Positions 1-8,954 of a stretch of 64,000 bases of DNA are shown here, in pieces. Both the position numbers and the translations under genes were made by a program. A model generated the notes under the pieces. The model did not search any database. It saw only the letters and a program-made list of their open reading frames with translations, and had not been told where the DNA came from. Each line of letters begins with the position of its first letter. Within the stretch, counting starts at the first letter, position 1. The DNA is from Brachybacterium faecium DSM 4810 (GTDB taxonomy: Bacteria > Actinomycetota > Actinomycetes > Actinomycetales > Dermabacteraceae), in NCBI GenBank assembly GCA_000023405.1, contig CP001643.1, positions 1,984,001 through 2,048,000 on the forward strand, in the 5' to 3' direction.

Positions 1-108
1 ACTCCCGAGGAGGCCGGGATGCCGCTGCGCGTGGACCCCTATGACCCGGCGTGCTCCTACCGGGTGGGCGGCTTCGCGGAGCGGCTGCCCGTGCTGCTCA
101 GCAGCTGA
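1..108 (+). CDS. C-terminal fragment of an unidentified protein
   Basis: An open frame enters from the left edge and ends at a TGA, giving the last 35 residues of a protein whose start lies outside the window. The visible tail has no recognisable motif and is too short to assign. It is on the same strand as the HTH-MurA gene, which begins 68 bases later, so the two could be co-transcribed. The codon choice is GC-rich at third positions like that of the neighbours, which supports a real coding end. Confidence 0.45.
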   Translation, partial: TPEEAGMPLRVDPYDPACSYRVGGFAERLPVLLSS

Positions 109-176
109 GTGCGCGCGAGCGCACGGGCGCAACGTGACGATCACCGCACCCCAGGTGAACAGCAGATATCTCATCT

Positions 177-1730
177 ATGAGTTACGGTCACGACATGACT
201 GAGAACGAGGACTACCTGTCGCGCATCGGCACCCTGATCCGGGACGCCCGCCAGCACTCCGGCCTCACCCAGGCCCAGCTCGCCTCCGAGCTCGGCACGA
301 GCCAGAGCGCGGTGAACCGCATCGAGAAGGGGCAGCAGAACCTCACTCTGGAGACCCTCTCGAAGATCGGCTCCGCGCTCGATTCCGAGCTGGTGGGGCT
401 GGGCACCTCCGGCCCGAGCCATCTGCGGGTGCACGGCGAGACCACCCTGTCGGGCTCGATCGATGTGAAGTCCTCGAAGAACGCGGGCGTCGCGCTGCTG
501 TGCGCCTCCCTGCTGAACACCGGCACCACCGTGCTGCGCAAGGTGGCGCGCATCGAGGAGGTCAACCGGCTGCTCGAGGTGCTCACCTCGATCGGGGTGA
601 AGGCCACCTGGCTCAACGAGCAGAACGACCTCGAGCTGAAGGTCCCCGCCACCCTCGACCTCTCCTCGATCGATGCCGGCGCCGCCCGCCGCACCCGGTC
701 GATCATCATGTTCCTGGGCCCGCTCCTCCACCGCGCCGGGACGTTCCAGCTCCCCTACGCCGGCGGCTGTGACCTGGGCACCCGCACCGTCGAGCCGCAC
801 ATGACCGCGCTGCGGCACTTCGGCCTCGACGTGGTCGCGACCGACCAAAACTACCAGGCCACCACCTCCCCGGTCGACGGCTCCCGGCGCCCCATCGTGC
901 TCACCGAGCGCGGCGACACCGTCACCGAGAACGCGCTCCTGGCCGCGGCGCTGTACGACGGCGAGACCGTGATCCGCAACGCGAGCCCCAACTACATGGT
1001 CCAGGACCTGTGCTTCTTCCTCGAGAAGCTCGGGGTCGCGATCGACGGGATCGGCACCACCACGCTGCGCGTGCACGGGAAGACCTCCATCGCCACCGAC
1101 GTCGACTACGCCCCCAGCGAGGACCCGATCGAGGCGATGAGCCTCATCTCCGCCGCGATCGTGACCCGCTCGAGCATCACGGTGCGCCGCGTCCCGATCG
1201 AGTTCATGGAGATCGAGCTCGCGCTGCTGGAGGAGATGGGGCTGCGCTACGACCGCTCCGAGGAGTACATGGCGGAGAACGGCAAGACCCGCCTGGTGGA
1301 CATCACCACCCACCCCTCCGACCTCCGCGCCCCGATCGACAAGATCCACCCCATGCCCTTCCCCGGCCTGAACATCGACAACCTGCCCTTCTTCGCCGTG
1401 ATCGCCGCGACCGCGGAGGGCCAGACGATGCTGCACGACTGGGTCTACGAGAACCGGGCCATCTACCTCACCGAGCTCACCAAGCTCGGCGCCAACGTGA
1501 AGCTCATGGACCCGCACCGCGTGCTCATCGAGGGGCCGACGCGCTGGAGCGGCGCGGAGCTGGTGTGCCCGCCGGCGCTGCGCCCGGCCGTGGTGATCCT
1601 GCTGGCGATGCTCGCCGGGAAGGGCACCTCGGTGCTGCGCAACGTGTACGTGATCAATCGCGGCTACGAGGATCTCGCCGCCCGGCTGAACAAGCTCGGC
1701 GCGCGCATCGAGACCTTCCGCGACATCTGA
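177..1730 (+). CDS. XRE-type HTH domain fused to a UDP-N-acetylglucosamine 1-carboxyvinyltransferase (MurA-like) domain
   Basis: The protein has 517 residues. Residues about 14-70 form an XRE/Cro helix-turn-helix (TQAQLASELGTSQSAVNRIEKG), and residues about 80-517 form an EPSP-synthase-type fold like MurA, which transfers enolpyruvate from PEP to UDP-GlcNAc in peptidoglycan synthesis. The Lys-Asn pair of the active site is present (K101-N102), as are the PEP-binding cysteine in the GGCDLG loop (C198), R203 and the late ALRP arginine. However the usual PDRIETG loop reads SEDPIEAM and the TGTEN motif reads TVTEN. The normal MurA has no DNA-binding domain, so this may be a second, specialised MurA or a metabolite-sensing regulator. 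A start at the internal ATG at 195 is possible; neither start has a clear ribosome binding site. Confidence 0.88.
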   Translation: MSYGHDMTENEDYLSRIGTLIRDARQHSGLTQAQLASELGTSQSAVNRIEKGQQNLTLETLSKIGSALDSELVGLGTSGPSHLRVHGETTLSGSIDVKSSKNAGVALLCASLLNTGTTVLRKVARIEEVNRLLEVLTSIGVKATWLNEQNDLELKVPATLDLSSIDAGAARRTRSIIMFLGPLLHRAGTFQLPYAGGCDLGTRTVEPHMTALRHFGLDVVATDQNYQATTSPVDGSRRPIVLTERGDTVTENALLAAALYDGETVIRNASPNYMVQDLCFFLEKLGVAIDGIGTTTLRVHGKTSIATDVDYAPSEDPIEAMSLISAAIVTRSSITVRRVPIEFMEIELALLEEMGLRYDRSEEYMAENGKTRLVDITTHPSDLRAPIDKIHPMPFPGLNIDNLPFFAVIAATAEGQTMLHDWVYENRAIYLTELTKLGANVKLMDPHRVLIEGPTRWSGAELVCPPALRPAVVILLAMLAGKGTSVLRNVYVINRGYEDLAARLNKLGARIETFRDI

Positions 1731-1782
1731 TCCTCGCCGTCTGCGAGGTCGGTGATCTCGGAGTCACGGACGCCTCGGCGGG

Positions 1783-1813
1783 CTCCGTCCGGGCTGTGCG
1801 AGCCTGGACGGAG
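1783..1813 (+). terminator. hairpin, probable terminator of the HTH-MurA gene
   Basis: CTCCGTCCGGGCT pairs with AGCCTGGACGGAG around a 5-base GTGCG loop, a 13-bp stem with one G-U pair. It lies 53 bases after the HTH-MurA stop. There is no clear T-run, as is common in GC-rich actinobacteria. Confidence 0.55.
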
Positions 1814-1894
1814 GACCGCCGCGGGAGCCGGGCGGAGGAGCGCGCGGCGCCGGCGAGCGGCGCGGCGAGACGACTGCGGTGAGCGAGGAGCGGT

Positions 1895-2635
1895 GTGAGC
1901 GATACCGACCCCCTGCTCGTGCTCGCCATGGCGGCCAGCACCTTCGTGGGCGCTCTCGCCCAGCGCTCGACCGGGATGGGCTTCGCCCTGCTCTCCGCGC
2001 CGTTCCTCGTGCTGGTCCTCGGGCCGCTGCAGGGGATCCTCGTGGTCAACGCCGCCTCCTGCGTGGCCAGCGCGCTGATCCTCGTGCAGGTGTGGCGGGA
2101 CATCGAATGGTCGCGAGCCGCGGTGCTGGTGCCGATGGGCGCGCTCGGCGTGATCCCCGGGGCGGTCGCCGTGGCCCTGCTGCCGGAGGCGCCGCTGACC
2201 ATCGTGGTGAGCCTGCTGGTGATCCTCGGCCTGACCGCGACCCTCCTGATGCGCGACCGCACCGTGCCGCCCTCGCTCGGGCTCGGCGCGATGGGCGGCT
2301 TCGCCTCCGGCTTCATGAACGTCACCGCGGGGGTGGGCGGCCCCGGTGTGGTCGTCTACGCCCGCGCCACCGGCTGGGCGCACCACCGCTTCGCCGCCAC
2401 CGTGCAGCTGCACGGCCTCGTGCTGAGCATCGTCTCGCTCCTGGCGAAGCGGGAGCTGCCCTCCCTCGAGCCGACCGGATGGGCGGCGCTCCTCCTCGCC
2501 CTCGTGCTGGGGCTCGTGGCCGGTGACCAGCTCGCACGGCGCGTGGACGGCTCCTCGCTGATGCGCTCGGTGATGGTCATCGCGATGACGGGCGGGATCC
2601 TCGCCCTCGCCCGGGGCGTGCTGGCGATCCTGTGA
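1895..2635 (+). CDS. TauE/SafE (TSUP) family membrane transporter
   Basis: This 246-residue protein is almost wholly hydrophobic, with about eight predicted membrane helices arranged as two halves. The N-terminal half contains RSTGMGFALLSAPF, and the second half contains GGFASGFMNVTAGVGGPGVV; these glycine-rich paired motifs are characteristic of the sulfite exporter TauE/SafE family, whose members move sulfite, sulfoacetate or related organic anions across the plasma membrane. The substrate cannot be told from sequence. The start is a GTG preceded by an AGGAG at a suitable distance. A TetR gene follows 46 bases downstream on the same strand and may control it. Confidence 0.85.
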   Translation: MSDTDPLLVLAMAASTFVGALAQRSTGMGFALLSAPFLVLVLGPLQGILVVNAASCVASALILVQVWRDIEWSRAAVLVPMGALGVIPGAVAVALLPEAPLTIVVSLLVILGLTATLLMRDRTVPPSLGLGAMGGFASGFMNVTAGVGGPGVVVYARATGWAHHRFAATVQLHGLVLSIVSLLAKRELPSLEPTGWAALLLALVLGLVAGDQLARRVDGSSLMRSVMVIAMTGGILALARGVLAIL

Positions 2636-2681
2636 GGGGCGAGGCTGCACCGCAGCGCCCGGAGGTCGCTACGATCAGGCA

Positions 2682-3293
2682 ATGACCAGCCAGGAGAACG
2701 CCCCGGAGGCCGTGATCGGTCGCGCCGGCTCGTACGAGAAGGGCGTCGCGCGGCGTCAGGAGATCCTGGACCGGGCGATCGAGGTGTTCCGCGAGCGCGG
2801 GGCCGGCGGCACGTCGCTGCGCTCGATCGCCCAGTCGATCGGGGTCTCCCATGCGGCGCTGCTGCACTACTTCGACTCCCGCGAACAGCTGCTCGTGGCC
2901 GTGTACGAGCGCGCCGAGGGGCAGCGCGACACCTCCGGGGATGCGGCCGAGTCCGCCCTGGACGTCCTGGTCAAGGCCGCGATGATCAACGTCGGGGTGC
3001 CGGGCATGGTCGAGCTGTACACGAGCCTCGTCGCCGCCTCGCTCGCCGCCGAGGGGACGCCCTCGAACGAGTTCTTCAGCGCCCGCTTCGCCCGCATCCG
3101 GGACGAGCTCACCCAGCGGCTGACGGCGGAGCAGGCCGCCGGCCGGCTGCGAGGGGACGTCGAGCCCGCCGATATGGCGGCCCTGCTCATCGCGGCCTCC
3201 GACGGTCTGCAGATCCAGTGGCTGCTCGAGCCCTCCGTCCAGCTCGAGCGCACCCTGGAGACCTTCTCGATCCTGCTGGCGCCTACTTCTTGA
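2682..3293 (+). CDS. TetR/AcrR family transcriptional regulator
   Basis: The protein has 203 residues. The N-terminal TetR helix-turn-helix lies at about residues 27-75, including GTSLRSIAQSIGVSHAALLHYF followed by the typical recognition tail, which I see as separate segments GTSLRSIAQSIGVS and HAALLHYFDSREQLL. The rest is a helical ligand-binding and dimerisation domain with no assignable ligand. The gene follows the TauE-type exporter and its 3' end overlaps the last gene of the minus-strand ABC operon by 11 bases, so either neighbour could be its target. Confidence 0.88.
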   Translation: MTSQENAPEAVIGRAGSYEKGVARRQEILDRAIEVFRERGAGGTSLRSIAQSIGVSHAALLHYFDSREQLLVAVYERAEGQRDTSGDAAESALDVLVKAAMINVGVPGMVELYTSLVAASLAAEGTPSNEFFSARFARIRDELTQRLTAEQAAGRLRGDVEPADMAALLIAASDGLQIQWLLEPSVQLERTLETFSILLAPTS

Positions 3294-4113
3294 GGCTCCC
3301 GCGCAGATCGGGCACGTCCGCCAGCAGGCGGCGGGTGTACTCGCCCTGGGGGGCGAAGATGACCTCCTCGGTGGTGCCGCGCTCGACCACCTTCCCCCGC
3401 TCCATCACCGCCACGCGGTCCGCGAGGTAGCAGGCCTGCCCGATGTCGTGCGTGATGAACAGGACCGTCAGCCCCAGCTCGTTGCGCAGGTCGTGCAGGA
3501 CGTTGAGCACGTTCACGCGCAGGGTCGCGTCGAGCATGCTGGTGGCCTCGTCGGCCAGCAGCACCTTGGGCCGCATCATGAGGGCCCGGGCCACCATGAC
3601 CCGCTGCCGCTGCCCGCCCGAGAGCTGGTGAGGGAACTTGCCGAGGGTATCGCGGGGCGTCATGTCGACGTAGCCCAGGCACTCATCGATCAGCGCGTCG
3701 GCCTCGTCCTTCGGGACCCGCGCGAGGGCGAGGCTGCGCCGCAGCAGGGACCCGACGGTGAAGAACTGGTTGAAGGAGGCGAAGGGGTCCTGGAAGACGG
3801 CCTGCACCTCCGACCAGTACTCGCGCAGCCCGCGCCCCGACAGCGAGGTGACGTCCTGCCCGCGGAAGGTGATCGTCCCCGAGGTCACGGGCATCAGCCG
3901 CAGCAGCATCCGCGCGAGCGTGGACTTGCCCGAGCCGGACTCCCCCACCACGGCCAGGACGCTCGCCTCGGGGAACTCGAGGCTGACGTCGTCGACCGCG
4001 ACGATGGTGCTCCCCGCGACGGAGAACTCCTTGGTCACGTTCCGGCAGGACAGCAGGATCTCCCCGTCCGCGCGGCTGTGGGTGATCATCTCCGGGGTCG
4101 GCGACTGGCTCAT
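3283..4113 (-). CDS. peptide/opine/nickel-type ABC transporter ATP-binding protein (DppF-like)
   Basis: This 276-residue ATPase has Walker A GESGSGKST, the ABC signature LSGGQRQRV and Walker B VLLADEATS, followed by the D-loop and a switch histidine in FITHD. It is the second of two ATPases of an oligopeptide-type importer and would sit on the inner face of the membrane as partner of the ATPase encoded just upstream, which it overlaps by 4 bases. It is the last gene of a seven-gene minus-strand cluster. Walker B carries EAT instead of the common EPT, a conservative change. Confidence 0.92.
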   Translation of the reverse strand: MSQSPTPEMITHSRADGEILLSCRNVTKEFSVAGSTIVAVDDVSLEFPEASVLAVVGESGSGKSTLARMLLRLMPVTSGTITFRGQDVTSLSGRGLREYWSEVQAVFQDPFASFNQFFTVGSLLRRSLALARVPKDEADALIDECLGYVDMTPRDTLGKFPHQLSGGQRQRVMVARALMMRPKVLLADEATSMLDATLRVNVLNVLHDLRNELGLTVLFITHDIGQACYLADRVAVMERGKVVERGTTEEVIFAPQGEYTRRLLADVPDLRGSLKK

Positions 4114-5090
4114 CGCGTGCCCACCTCCTCGTCTCTGGTCGGGGCGTCCTGCCCCGTGGTGCCGCGTCCCGAGGGGTCGTGCCCCGGGGTCTCCCGGCCG
4201 GCGGTCCCCTCCGCGCGGCGGCGCGCCCTGCCCCGCCGTCTCGTCTCCTCGCTCGGGTCGAGCACGGAGGACAGCAGCGTGCGGGTGTAGTCGTGCTGGG
4301 GCTCCTCGACCAGCTGACGGGTGGGGCCTGTCTCCACGATCCGGCCCGCGTTCATGATCGCCAGCTGGTCGGAGACCTGGGAGAGGACCGGCAGGTCATG
4401 GGTCACGAACACCACCCCGGACATGATCCGCTGCTCGACCATCGCCAGCAGCATCTCCACGAGCATGCGCTGGCTGGAGACGTCCAGGGCCGAGGTCGGC
4501 TCGTCGGCGATGAGAAGGCGCGGGTTCTGCAGCGTCGAGATCACGGTGATCATGCGCTGCTTCATGCCGCCGGAGAGCTGGTGGGCGTACGAGTCGAGCA
4601 CCCGCACCGGCATCTCCAGCATCTTCAGGCGATCCCGGGCGAGGTCCAGCGCCTCGTCCGGGGAGAAGCGGCGGTCGTGCGCGCGCATCACGTCGACGAC
4701 GAGGTTGCGGATCCGCAGCGTGGGGCTGATGGAGTTCATCGCCCCCTGGGGCAGCATCGAGACCGTGCGCCCCCGGTAGGGCCGGTGGCGTGCGAGGTCG
4801 GCGACCGAGAGCGTGGACAGGTCGATGCTCTCGCCGTCGATCTCCAGGGTGCCCGAGAGGATGTACAGCGGCGGGGTCGCGATCATCGCCAGGGCGTTGC
4901 CCAGCGTGGTCTTCCCGCAGCCGGACTCCCCGGCCAGCCCGAGGATCTCCCCGTCGCGCAGCTCGAGGGAGACCCCGTCGACGGCGGTGAAATCCTTCTC
5001 CCCGCCTCCGTAGACGCAGCGGATGTTGGTGGCGCGGGCGAGGAGCCCGCCCTCGGCGGGTGCGGGCGGCGTGCCGTGCGGCGTGCTCAT
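4110..5090 (-). CDS. peptide/opine/nickel-type ABC transporter ATP-binding protein (DppD-like)
   Basis: This 326-residue ATPase has Walker A GESGCGKTT, signature LSGGMKQRM, Walker B LLIADEPTSALD and the switch region VFVTHD. It has the C-terminal extension usual in DppD/OppD proteins, here ending in a long charged Arg/Gly/Thr-rich tail of about 45 residues that looks disordered. It pairs with the downstream ATPase to power the importer formed by the two permeases upstream. Its start overlaps the preceding permease gene by 4 bases, which indicates translational coupling. Confidence 0.92.
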   Translation of the reverse strand: MSTPHGTPPAPAEGGLLARATNIRCVYGGGEKDFTAVDGVSLELRDGEILGLAGESGCGKTTLGNALAMIATPPLYILSGTLEIDGESIDLSTLSVADLARHRPYRGRTVSMLPQGAMNSISPTLRIRNLVVDVMRAHDRRFSPDEALDLARDRLKMLEMPVRVLDSYAHQLSGGMKQRMITVISTLQNPRLLIADEPTSALDVSSQRMLVEMLLAMVEQRIMSGVVFVTHDLPVLSQVSDQLAIMNAGRIVETGPTRQLVEEPQHDYTRTLLSSVLDPSEETRRRGRARRRAEGTAGRETPGHDPSGRGTTGQDAPTRDEEVGTR

Positions 5091-6082
5091 GCGTGCTCAC
5101 CTGCTCTCGTGGGTTCGGGGGCGTCGGCCGGGAAGGGCTGCTCGGCCAGCAGCCGCGCCTCCTCGGCCCGGCGTGCCGCGGCCTGTTTCATCTGTTTGCG
5201 CTTGCCGCGCCGGAGGCGCGGGTTGAACACCTCGTCGAGGCTGGCCTGCAGCAGCAGGAAGCCGAAGGAGACCAGGGTGAGCACGATCGTCGGCGGCAGG
5301 AACGCCCACCAGGCACCGCTCGCGACGGCCTGGAAGGCCAGCGCCCAGTGGAGCTGGGTGCCCAGGGAGTCGGCGCCCGAGGGGCCCAGGCCCAGCATGG
5401 ACAGCGCCGCCTCCGCGAGGATCGCCCCGGCCACCTGCAGCACGAAGGCCATCACGGTGTAGGACAGGATGTACGGCAGCACGTCCTTGAGCAGGATCGC
5501 GGGCAGCCGCGCCCCGGAGAGCCGGGCCACGTCGATGTGCTCGCGGGTGGCGACCGAGGAGGCCTGGGCGCGCACGGCGCGTGCCGTCCACGGCCAGGAG
5601 GTGATGCCGATGACGATCGCGAGCGACCAGATGCTGCTCTGCGGCAGCGAGATCGAGATGAGGATCAGCACGATGATCGAGGGGATCGCGAGCACCACGT
5701 TCGTGATGCCCATGAGCAGCTCCTCGAACCAGCCGCCCACATAGCCGGAGAGCAGGCCGATGAGCACGCCGATGGTGGTGGCGACGATCCCGGCGACCAG
5801 GCCGATGATGAGCGAGGTGCGGGTACCGGCCATCAGCACGGCGACGACGTCGTGGCCGAAGTTGTCCGTGCCCAGGAGCAGGCCGTCGCCCGGGGCGTCG
5901 TACAGCGAGCCCACCTTCTCCGAGGAGCTGGTGGGGTACACCAGCCCGGCGAGGCCGAGGAGCACGATCCCGGCCACGAGGACCAGCGCGATCCAGAACC
6001 TGCTGGAGAAGTTGAAGGAGCGGAACGGATTGCTGCGCGGAGCGGCCTTCTCGTCCGTGACGGGTGCGTTCGGGGTGCTCAT
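5087..6082 (-). CDS. peptide/opine/nickel-type ABC transporter permease (DppC-like)
   Basis: The protein has 331 residues. The N-terminal part has a short cytoplasmic tail and one membrane helix (residues about 30-50), then a loop outside the membrane, then the five-helix permease core. The core contains the ATPase-contacting EAA-like segment STREHIDVARLSGARLPAILLKD, seen as EHIDVARLSGAR and LLKDVLP. A charged Lys/Arg-rich tail follows. It forms the membrane channel with the permease encoded one base upstream. Substrate is not evident from the permease. Confidence 0.9.
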   Translation of the reverse strand: MSTPNAPVTDEKAAPRSNPFRSFNFSSRFWIALVLVAGIVLLGLAGLVYPTSSSEKVGSLYDAPGDGLLLGTDNFGHDVVAVLMAGTRTSLIIGLVAGIVATTIGVLIGLLSGYVGGWFEELLMGITNVVLAIPSIIVLILISISLPQSSIWSLAIVIGITSWPWTARAVRAQASSVATREHIDVARLSGARLPAILLKDVLPYILSYTVMAFVLQVAGAILAEAALSMLGLGPSGADSLGTQLHWALAFQAVASGAWWAFLPPTIVLTLVSFGFLLLQASLDEVFNPRLRRGKRKQMKQAAARRAEEARLLAEQPFPADAPEPTRAGEHA

Positions 6083-6083
6083 G

Positions 6084-7094
6084 TCACTTCTCCCCCGCCT
6101 TGGCCGCGCGGATGCGCGGGTCGATGACGCCGTAGGCGATCTCCACCAGGAAGTTCGCCACCAGCACGGCGAGGGTGATGATGAGCGTGACGGCCTGGAT
6201 GACCGGGTAGTCGTTCTGCGTGATCGCGGCGAACAGCAGCGTTCCCACTCCCGGATAGTTGAACACCAGCTCGGTGATCAGCGCGCCGCCCACGAGGGTG
6301 CCGATCGCGAGGGCGAGGCCGGTGATCTGCGGGAGCATCGCGTTGCGGAAGATGTACTGGGTGATGCGCCCGTCCCGGATGCCCATGGCCCGGGCGTAGT
6401 TGACGTAGTCGCCGCCGAGCTCGTAGATGGCCATGGAGCGCATGCCCACGGCCTGCCCGCCGATGAACACGACCACGAGGGAGAGGAAGGGCAGCCAGTA
6501 GTAGCTCACCGCGTCCCAGAGGAAGGCCGCGGAGAACTCCGGGGTCAGCCCCAGCGAGTACGCACCGCCCACGGGGAAGACACCGGCCACGACGGCCATG
6601 CCGTACAGCAGCAGGATCGACAGGCAGTAGTACGGCATCGCCGAGAGGAACAGGGCGCTGGTGAAGACGCTGCGGTCCCAGTTCCCGCCGCGGAAGGCGG
6701 CGATCGCCCCCACGACGTTGCCGAGGATCCAGCCGATGAGCACGGCGGGCAGCTGCACGGCGATCGACCAGGGCAGCGCCTGGCCCACCAGCTCGTTGAC
6801 GGAGGCGGGGTAGTTCGCGAACGAGGTCCCCAGGTCGCCGGTGAACACCTTGCTGAGGTAGGTGAGGAACTGCTGCCACAGCGGGGCGTCGAGGCCGAAC
6901 TCGGCGACGAAGCCCTCGTAGATCTGCTTCTGCTGCTCCCCGGTGGCCGCGCCGCCGCGGGCGAGGTTGGAGACGATGACGTCGACGGGGTTGCCCGGGA
7001 CGAGCCGGGGCAGCAGGAAGTTCAGGCTCACTGCTGCCACCAGCGCGACCAGGTACCAGCCCGTCTTCCGGGCGATGTAGCGGCCGAGGGTCAC
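6084..7094 (-). CDS. peptide/opine/nickel-type ABC transporter permease (DppB-like)
   Basis: The protein has 336 residues with the family layout: an N-terminal membrane helix (RYIARKTGWYLVALVAAVS), an extracytoplasmic stretch beginning LPRLVPGNPVD, and a five-helix core ending in VEIAYGVIDPRIRA, which is the standard C-terminal signature of DppB/OppB proteins. It is the heterodimer partner of the downstream DppC-like permease and lies 7 bases after the binding-protein gene, so all are probably on one transcript. Confidence 0.9.
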   Translation of the reverse strand: MTLGRYIARKTGWYLVALVAAVSLNFLLPRLVPGNPVDVIVSNLARGGAATGEQQKQIYEGFVAEFGLDAPLWQQFLTYLSKVFTGDLGTSFANYPASVNELVGQALPWSIAVQLPAVLIGWILGNVVGAIAAFRGGNWDRSVFTSALFLSAMPYYCLSILLLYGMAVVAGVFPVGGAYSLGLTPEFSAAFLWDAVSYYWLPFLSLVVVFIGGQAVGMRSMAIYELGGDYVNYARAMGIRDGRITQYIFRNAMLPQITGLALAIGTLVGGALITELVFNYPGVGTLLFAAITQNDYPVIQAVTLIITLAVLVANFLVEIAYGVIDPRIRAAKAGEK

Positions 7095-7101
7095 GGGACG
7101 C

Positions 7102-8931
7102 TCAGCCCCCGATCTTCTTCAGCGTGAAGATCCACTCGTTCCCCGCGCCGCGGAACATCGGCGGCGCGTAGTCGTTGTCCTCGGCGGGCCAGTTGGACCA
7201 GTTCGTGGCGTTGAACTCGAAGAACTCGTCCGGGCGGTACATGAGCGGGAAGGCGGGCACCTCGGCGCGGTAGAGGTCGTCGAGCGCCGTGAGGGCCTCC
7301 TTCTTCGCGTCGTCGTCGGAGGCTGCGGCGGCCGCCTCCAGCAGGTCGTTCACCTCGCCGTTCTCCCAGCGCCCGTAGTTGCGGTAGGCGGTCTGTCCCA
7401 GCGGCGCCATCTCGACGTTGCTCATGACGTCGCTGAACCGCTGCCACGGGGTCGAGGGACCGGTGCCTGCCACGTACCAGCAGGCCATGTCGAAGTCGCC
7501 GTTCTGGATCGCGGACTGGGTCTGGGCCTGCTGGGGGAAGTTGGTGACGGCGTCGACCCCGATCGCCTGGAGGTTGGTCGCCATGATCTCGAGCGCCGCG
7601 TTCCAGTCGGTCCAGCCCTGCGGGGTGATGAGCTTCCACGGGCCGAGCTTCTGGCCGTCCTTGGCGTAGATGCCGTCCTCGCCCTTGGCGTAGCCGGCCT
7701 CCTCCAGCAGCGATTCGGCCTTCTCCGCGTCGTAGATCCACCCGTCGGATTCGGCCTTGCCGCGGTCCAGCCACTGGTCCTCGGCGCCGTCGGGGATGAT
7801 CAGCGAGGCGAGCACCTGGGAGGAGTAGCCGCTCATCGCGGTCTCGGCGATCGAGGCGTAGTCCACGGCGTGGGCGAGGGCGCGGCGCACGGCGGGGTCG
7901 TCGAGCCCCGGCAGGGTGGTGTTGATGAGCAGCATCGGCATCGAGCCGGGGCTGTAGTAGGGCTTGTCCCGCAGGTAGGTGCCCACAGGCTTGCCCGACT
8001 CCCACATCTTCCAGATCTGCGGGACGAACTGCTGCATGACGTCCAGCTCGCCGTTCTGGAACTTGAGGTTGCCGTCCTCGTTGGACTTGAAGATGGGATG
8101 GATGATCGTGCTCATCGCGGGCAGGCCGCCGTAGAAGTCCTTGCCCCAGTAGTCCTCGTAGCGCGTGAGGATGATCTGCGTCTGGTCCGCGAGATCGAGG
8201 GTGAAGGGCCCGGTGCCCATTGCCTCGGTCGTCTCCCAGCCGGCGATCTTGTTCCCGGTCTCCTCGGCGACCTTCTCGAAGACGGCCTTCGGCACGATGA
8301 ACTGGGTGGCGATCGAGTTCAGCACGGCGCCGACGTTCTTGCGCTCCTGAGTGACCGCGATGTTGATCGTGCTGCCCTCGGCGGTCATCTCGTCGACCTC
8401 GGTCCAGAACGCCGCGACGCCCAGGCCCGGGTCGATCTTGCCGAGCTCGAAGGTGTACAGCACGTCGTCGACCGTGAAGTCGCTGCCGTCGTGCCAGGTG
8501 ACCCCGTCCTGGAGGGTCAGGGAGATGGATTCGCTGCCGGTCACCTCGTAGCTCGCGGCCAGGCCGGGCAGCAGCTCGCCGGTGACGATGTCGAAGCGCA
8601 GCAGGGTCTCGTAGACGTACTGGGCGACATTCGCGGCCGCCGGCCAGGCGGGCGAGCCGGCGAAGGTGTTGAAGTTCGTGGGCGGGCTCCACTGGAAGCC
8701 GGCGATGAAGAGCTGATCGGCGGCGTCGCCCTTGCGCCCGGGACCGGCCTTGCCGTTGTTTCCCACGCCCACGAGCTCGGTGCCGCCGTCACCGCCTCCG
8801 CCTCCGCTGGCGCCGCCGGTGGCACCGCCGCAGGCCGCGAGGGCGGCGGCGCCGCCGACCATGCCGGTGCCGGCGAGGAATCGACGGCGCGTGGCGCCGC
8901 CGGGGATCTGAGGTGCTGCGGAGTCGGACAT
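7102..8931 (-). CDS. ABC transporter substrate-binding lipoprotein, family 5, Tat-type signal
   Basis: The protein has 609 residues. The N-terminus has a twin-arginine motif (RRRFLAG) followed by a hydrophobic run and a lipobox LAAC with the acylated cysteine at residue 34, then a Gly-rich linker. The mature part is a family 5 (DppA/OppA-like) binding protein with the conserved segment TLQDGVTWHDGSDFTVDDV. It should be anchored outside the membrane and deliver a ligand to the adjacent permeases. The neighbouring FAD enzyme and CMD/AhpD protein suggest the ligand is not an ordinary peptide. From memory, this set resembles the KPN_01854-type binding-protein neighbourhood defined in TIGRFAMs; I could not check that. 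Confidence 0.88.
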   Translation of the reverse strand: MSDSAAPQIPGGATRRRFLAGTGMVGGAAALAACGGATGGASGGGGGDGGTELVGVGNNGKAGPGRKGDAADQLFIAGFQWSPPTNFNTFAGSPAWPAAANVAQYVYETLLRFDIVTGELLPGLAASYEVTGSESISLTLQDGVTWHDGSDFTVDDVLYTFELGKIDPGLGVAAFWTEVDEMTAEGSTINIAVTQERKNVGAVLNSIATQFIVPKAVFEKVAEETGNKIAGWETTEAMGTGPFTLDLADQTQIILTRYEDYWGKDFYGGLPAMSTIIHPIFKSNEDGNLKFQNGELDVMQQFVPQIWKMWESGKPVGTYLRDKPYYSPGSMPMLLINTTLPGLDDPAVRRALAHAVDYASIAETAMSGYSSQVLASLIIPDGAEDQWLDRGKAESDGWIYDAEKAESLLEEAGYAKGEDGIYAKDGQKLGPWKLITPQGWTDWNAALEIMATNLQAIGVDAVTNFPQQAQTQSAIQNGDFDMACWYVAGTGPSTPWQRFSDVMSNVEMAPLGQTAYRNYGRWENGEVNDLLEAAAAASDDDAKKEALTALDDLYRAEVPAFPLMYRPDEFFEFNATNWSNWPAEDNDYAPPMFRGAGNEWIFTLKKIGG

Positions 8932-8954
8932 GATGAGACCTGCCTCTCATGATG

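Noticed and set aside
171..1517. A 448-codon minus-strand open frame
   Set aside because: It lies wholly antisense to the HTH-MurA gene and shows no family features.
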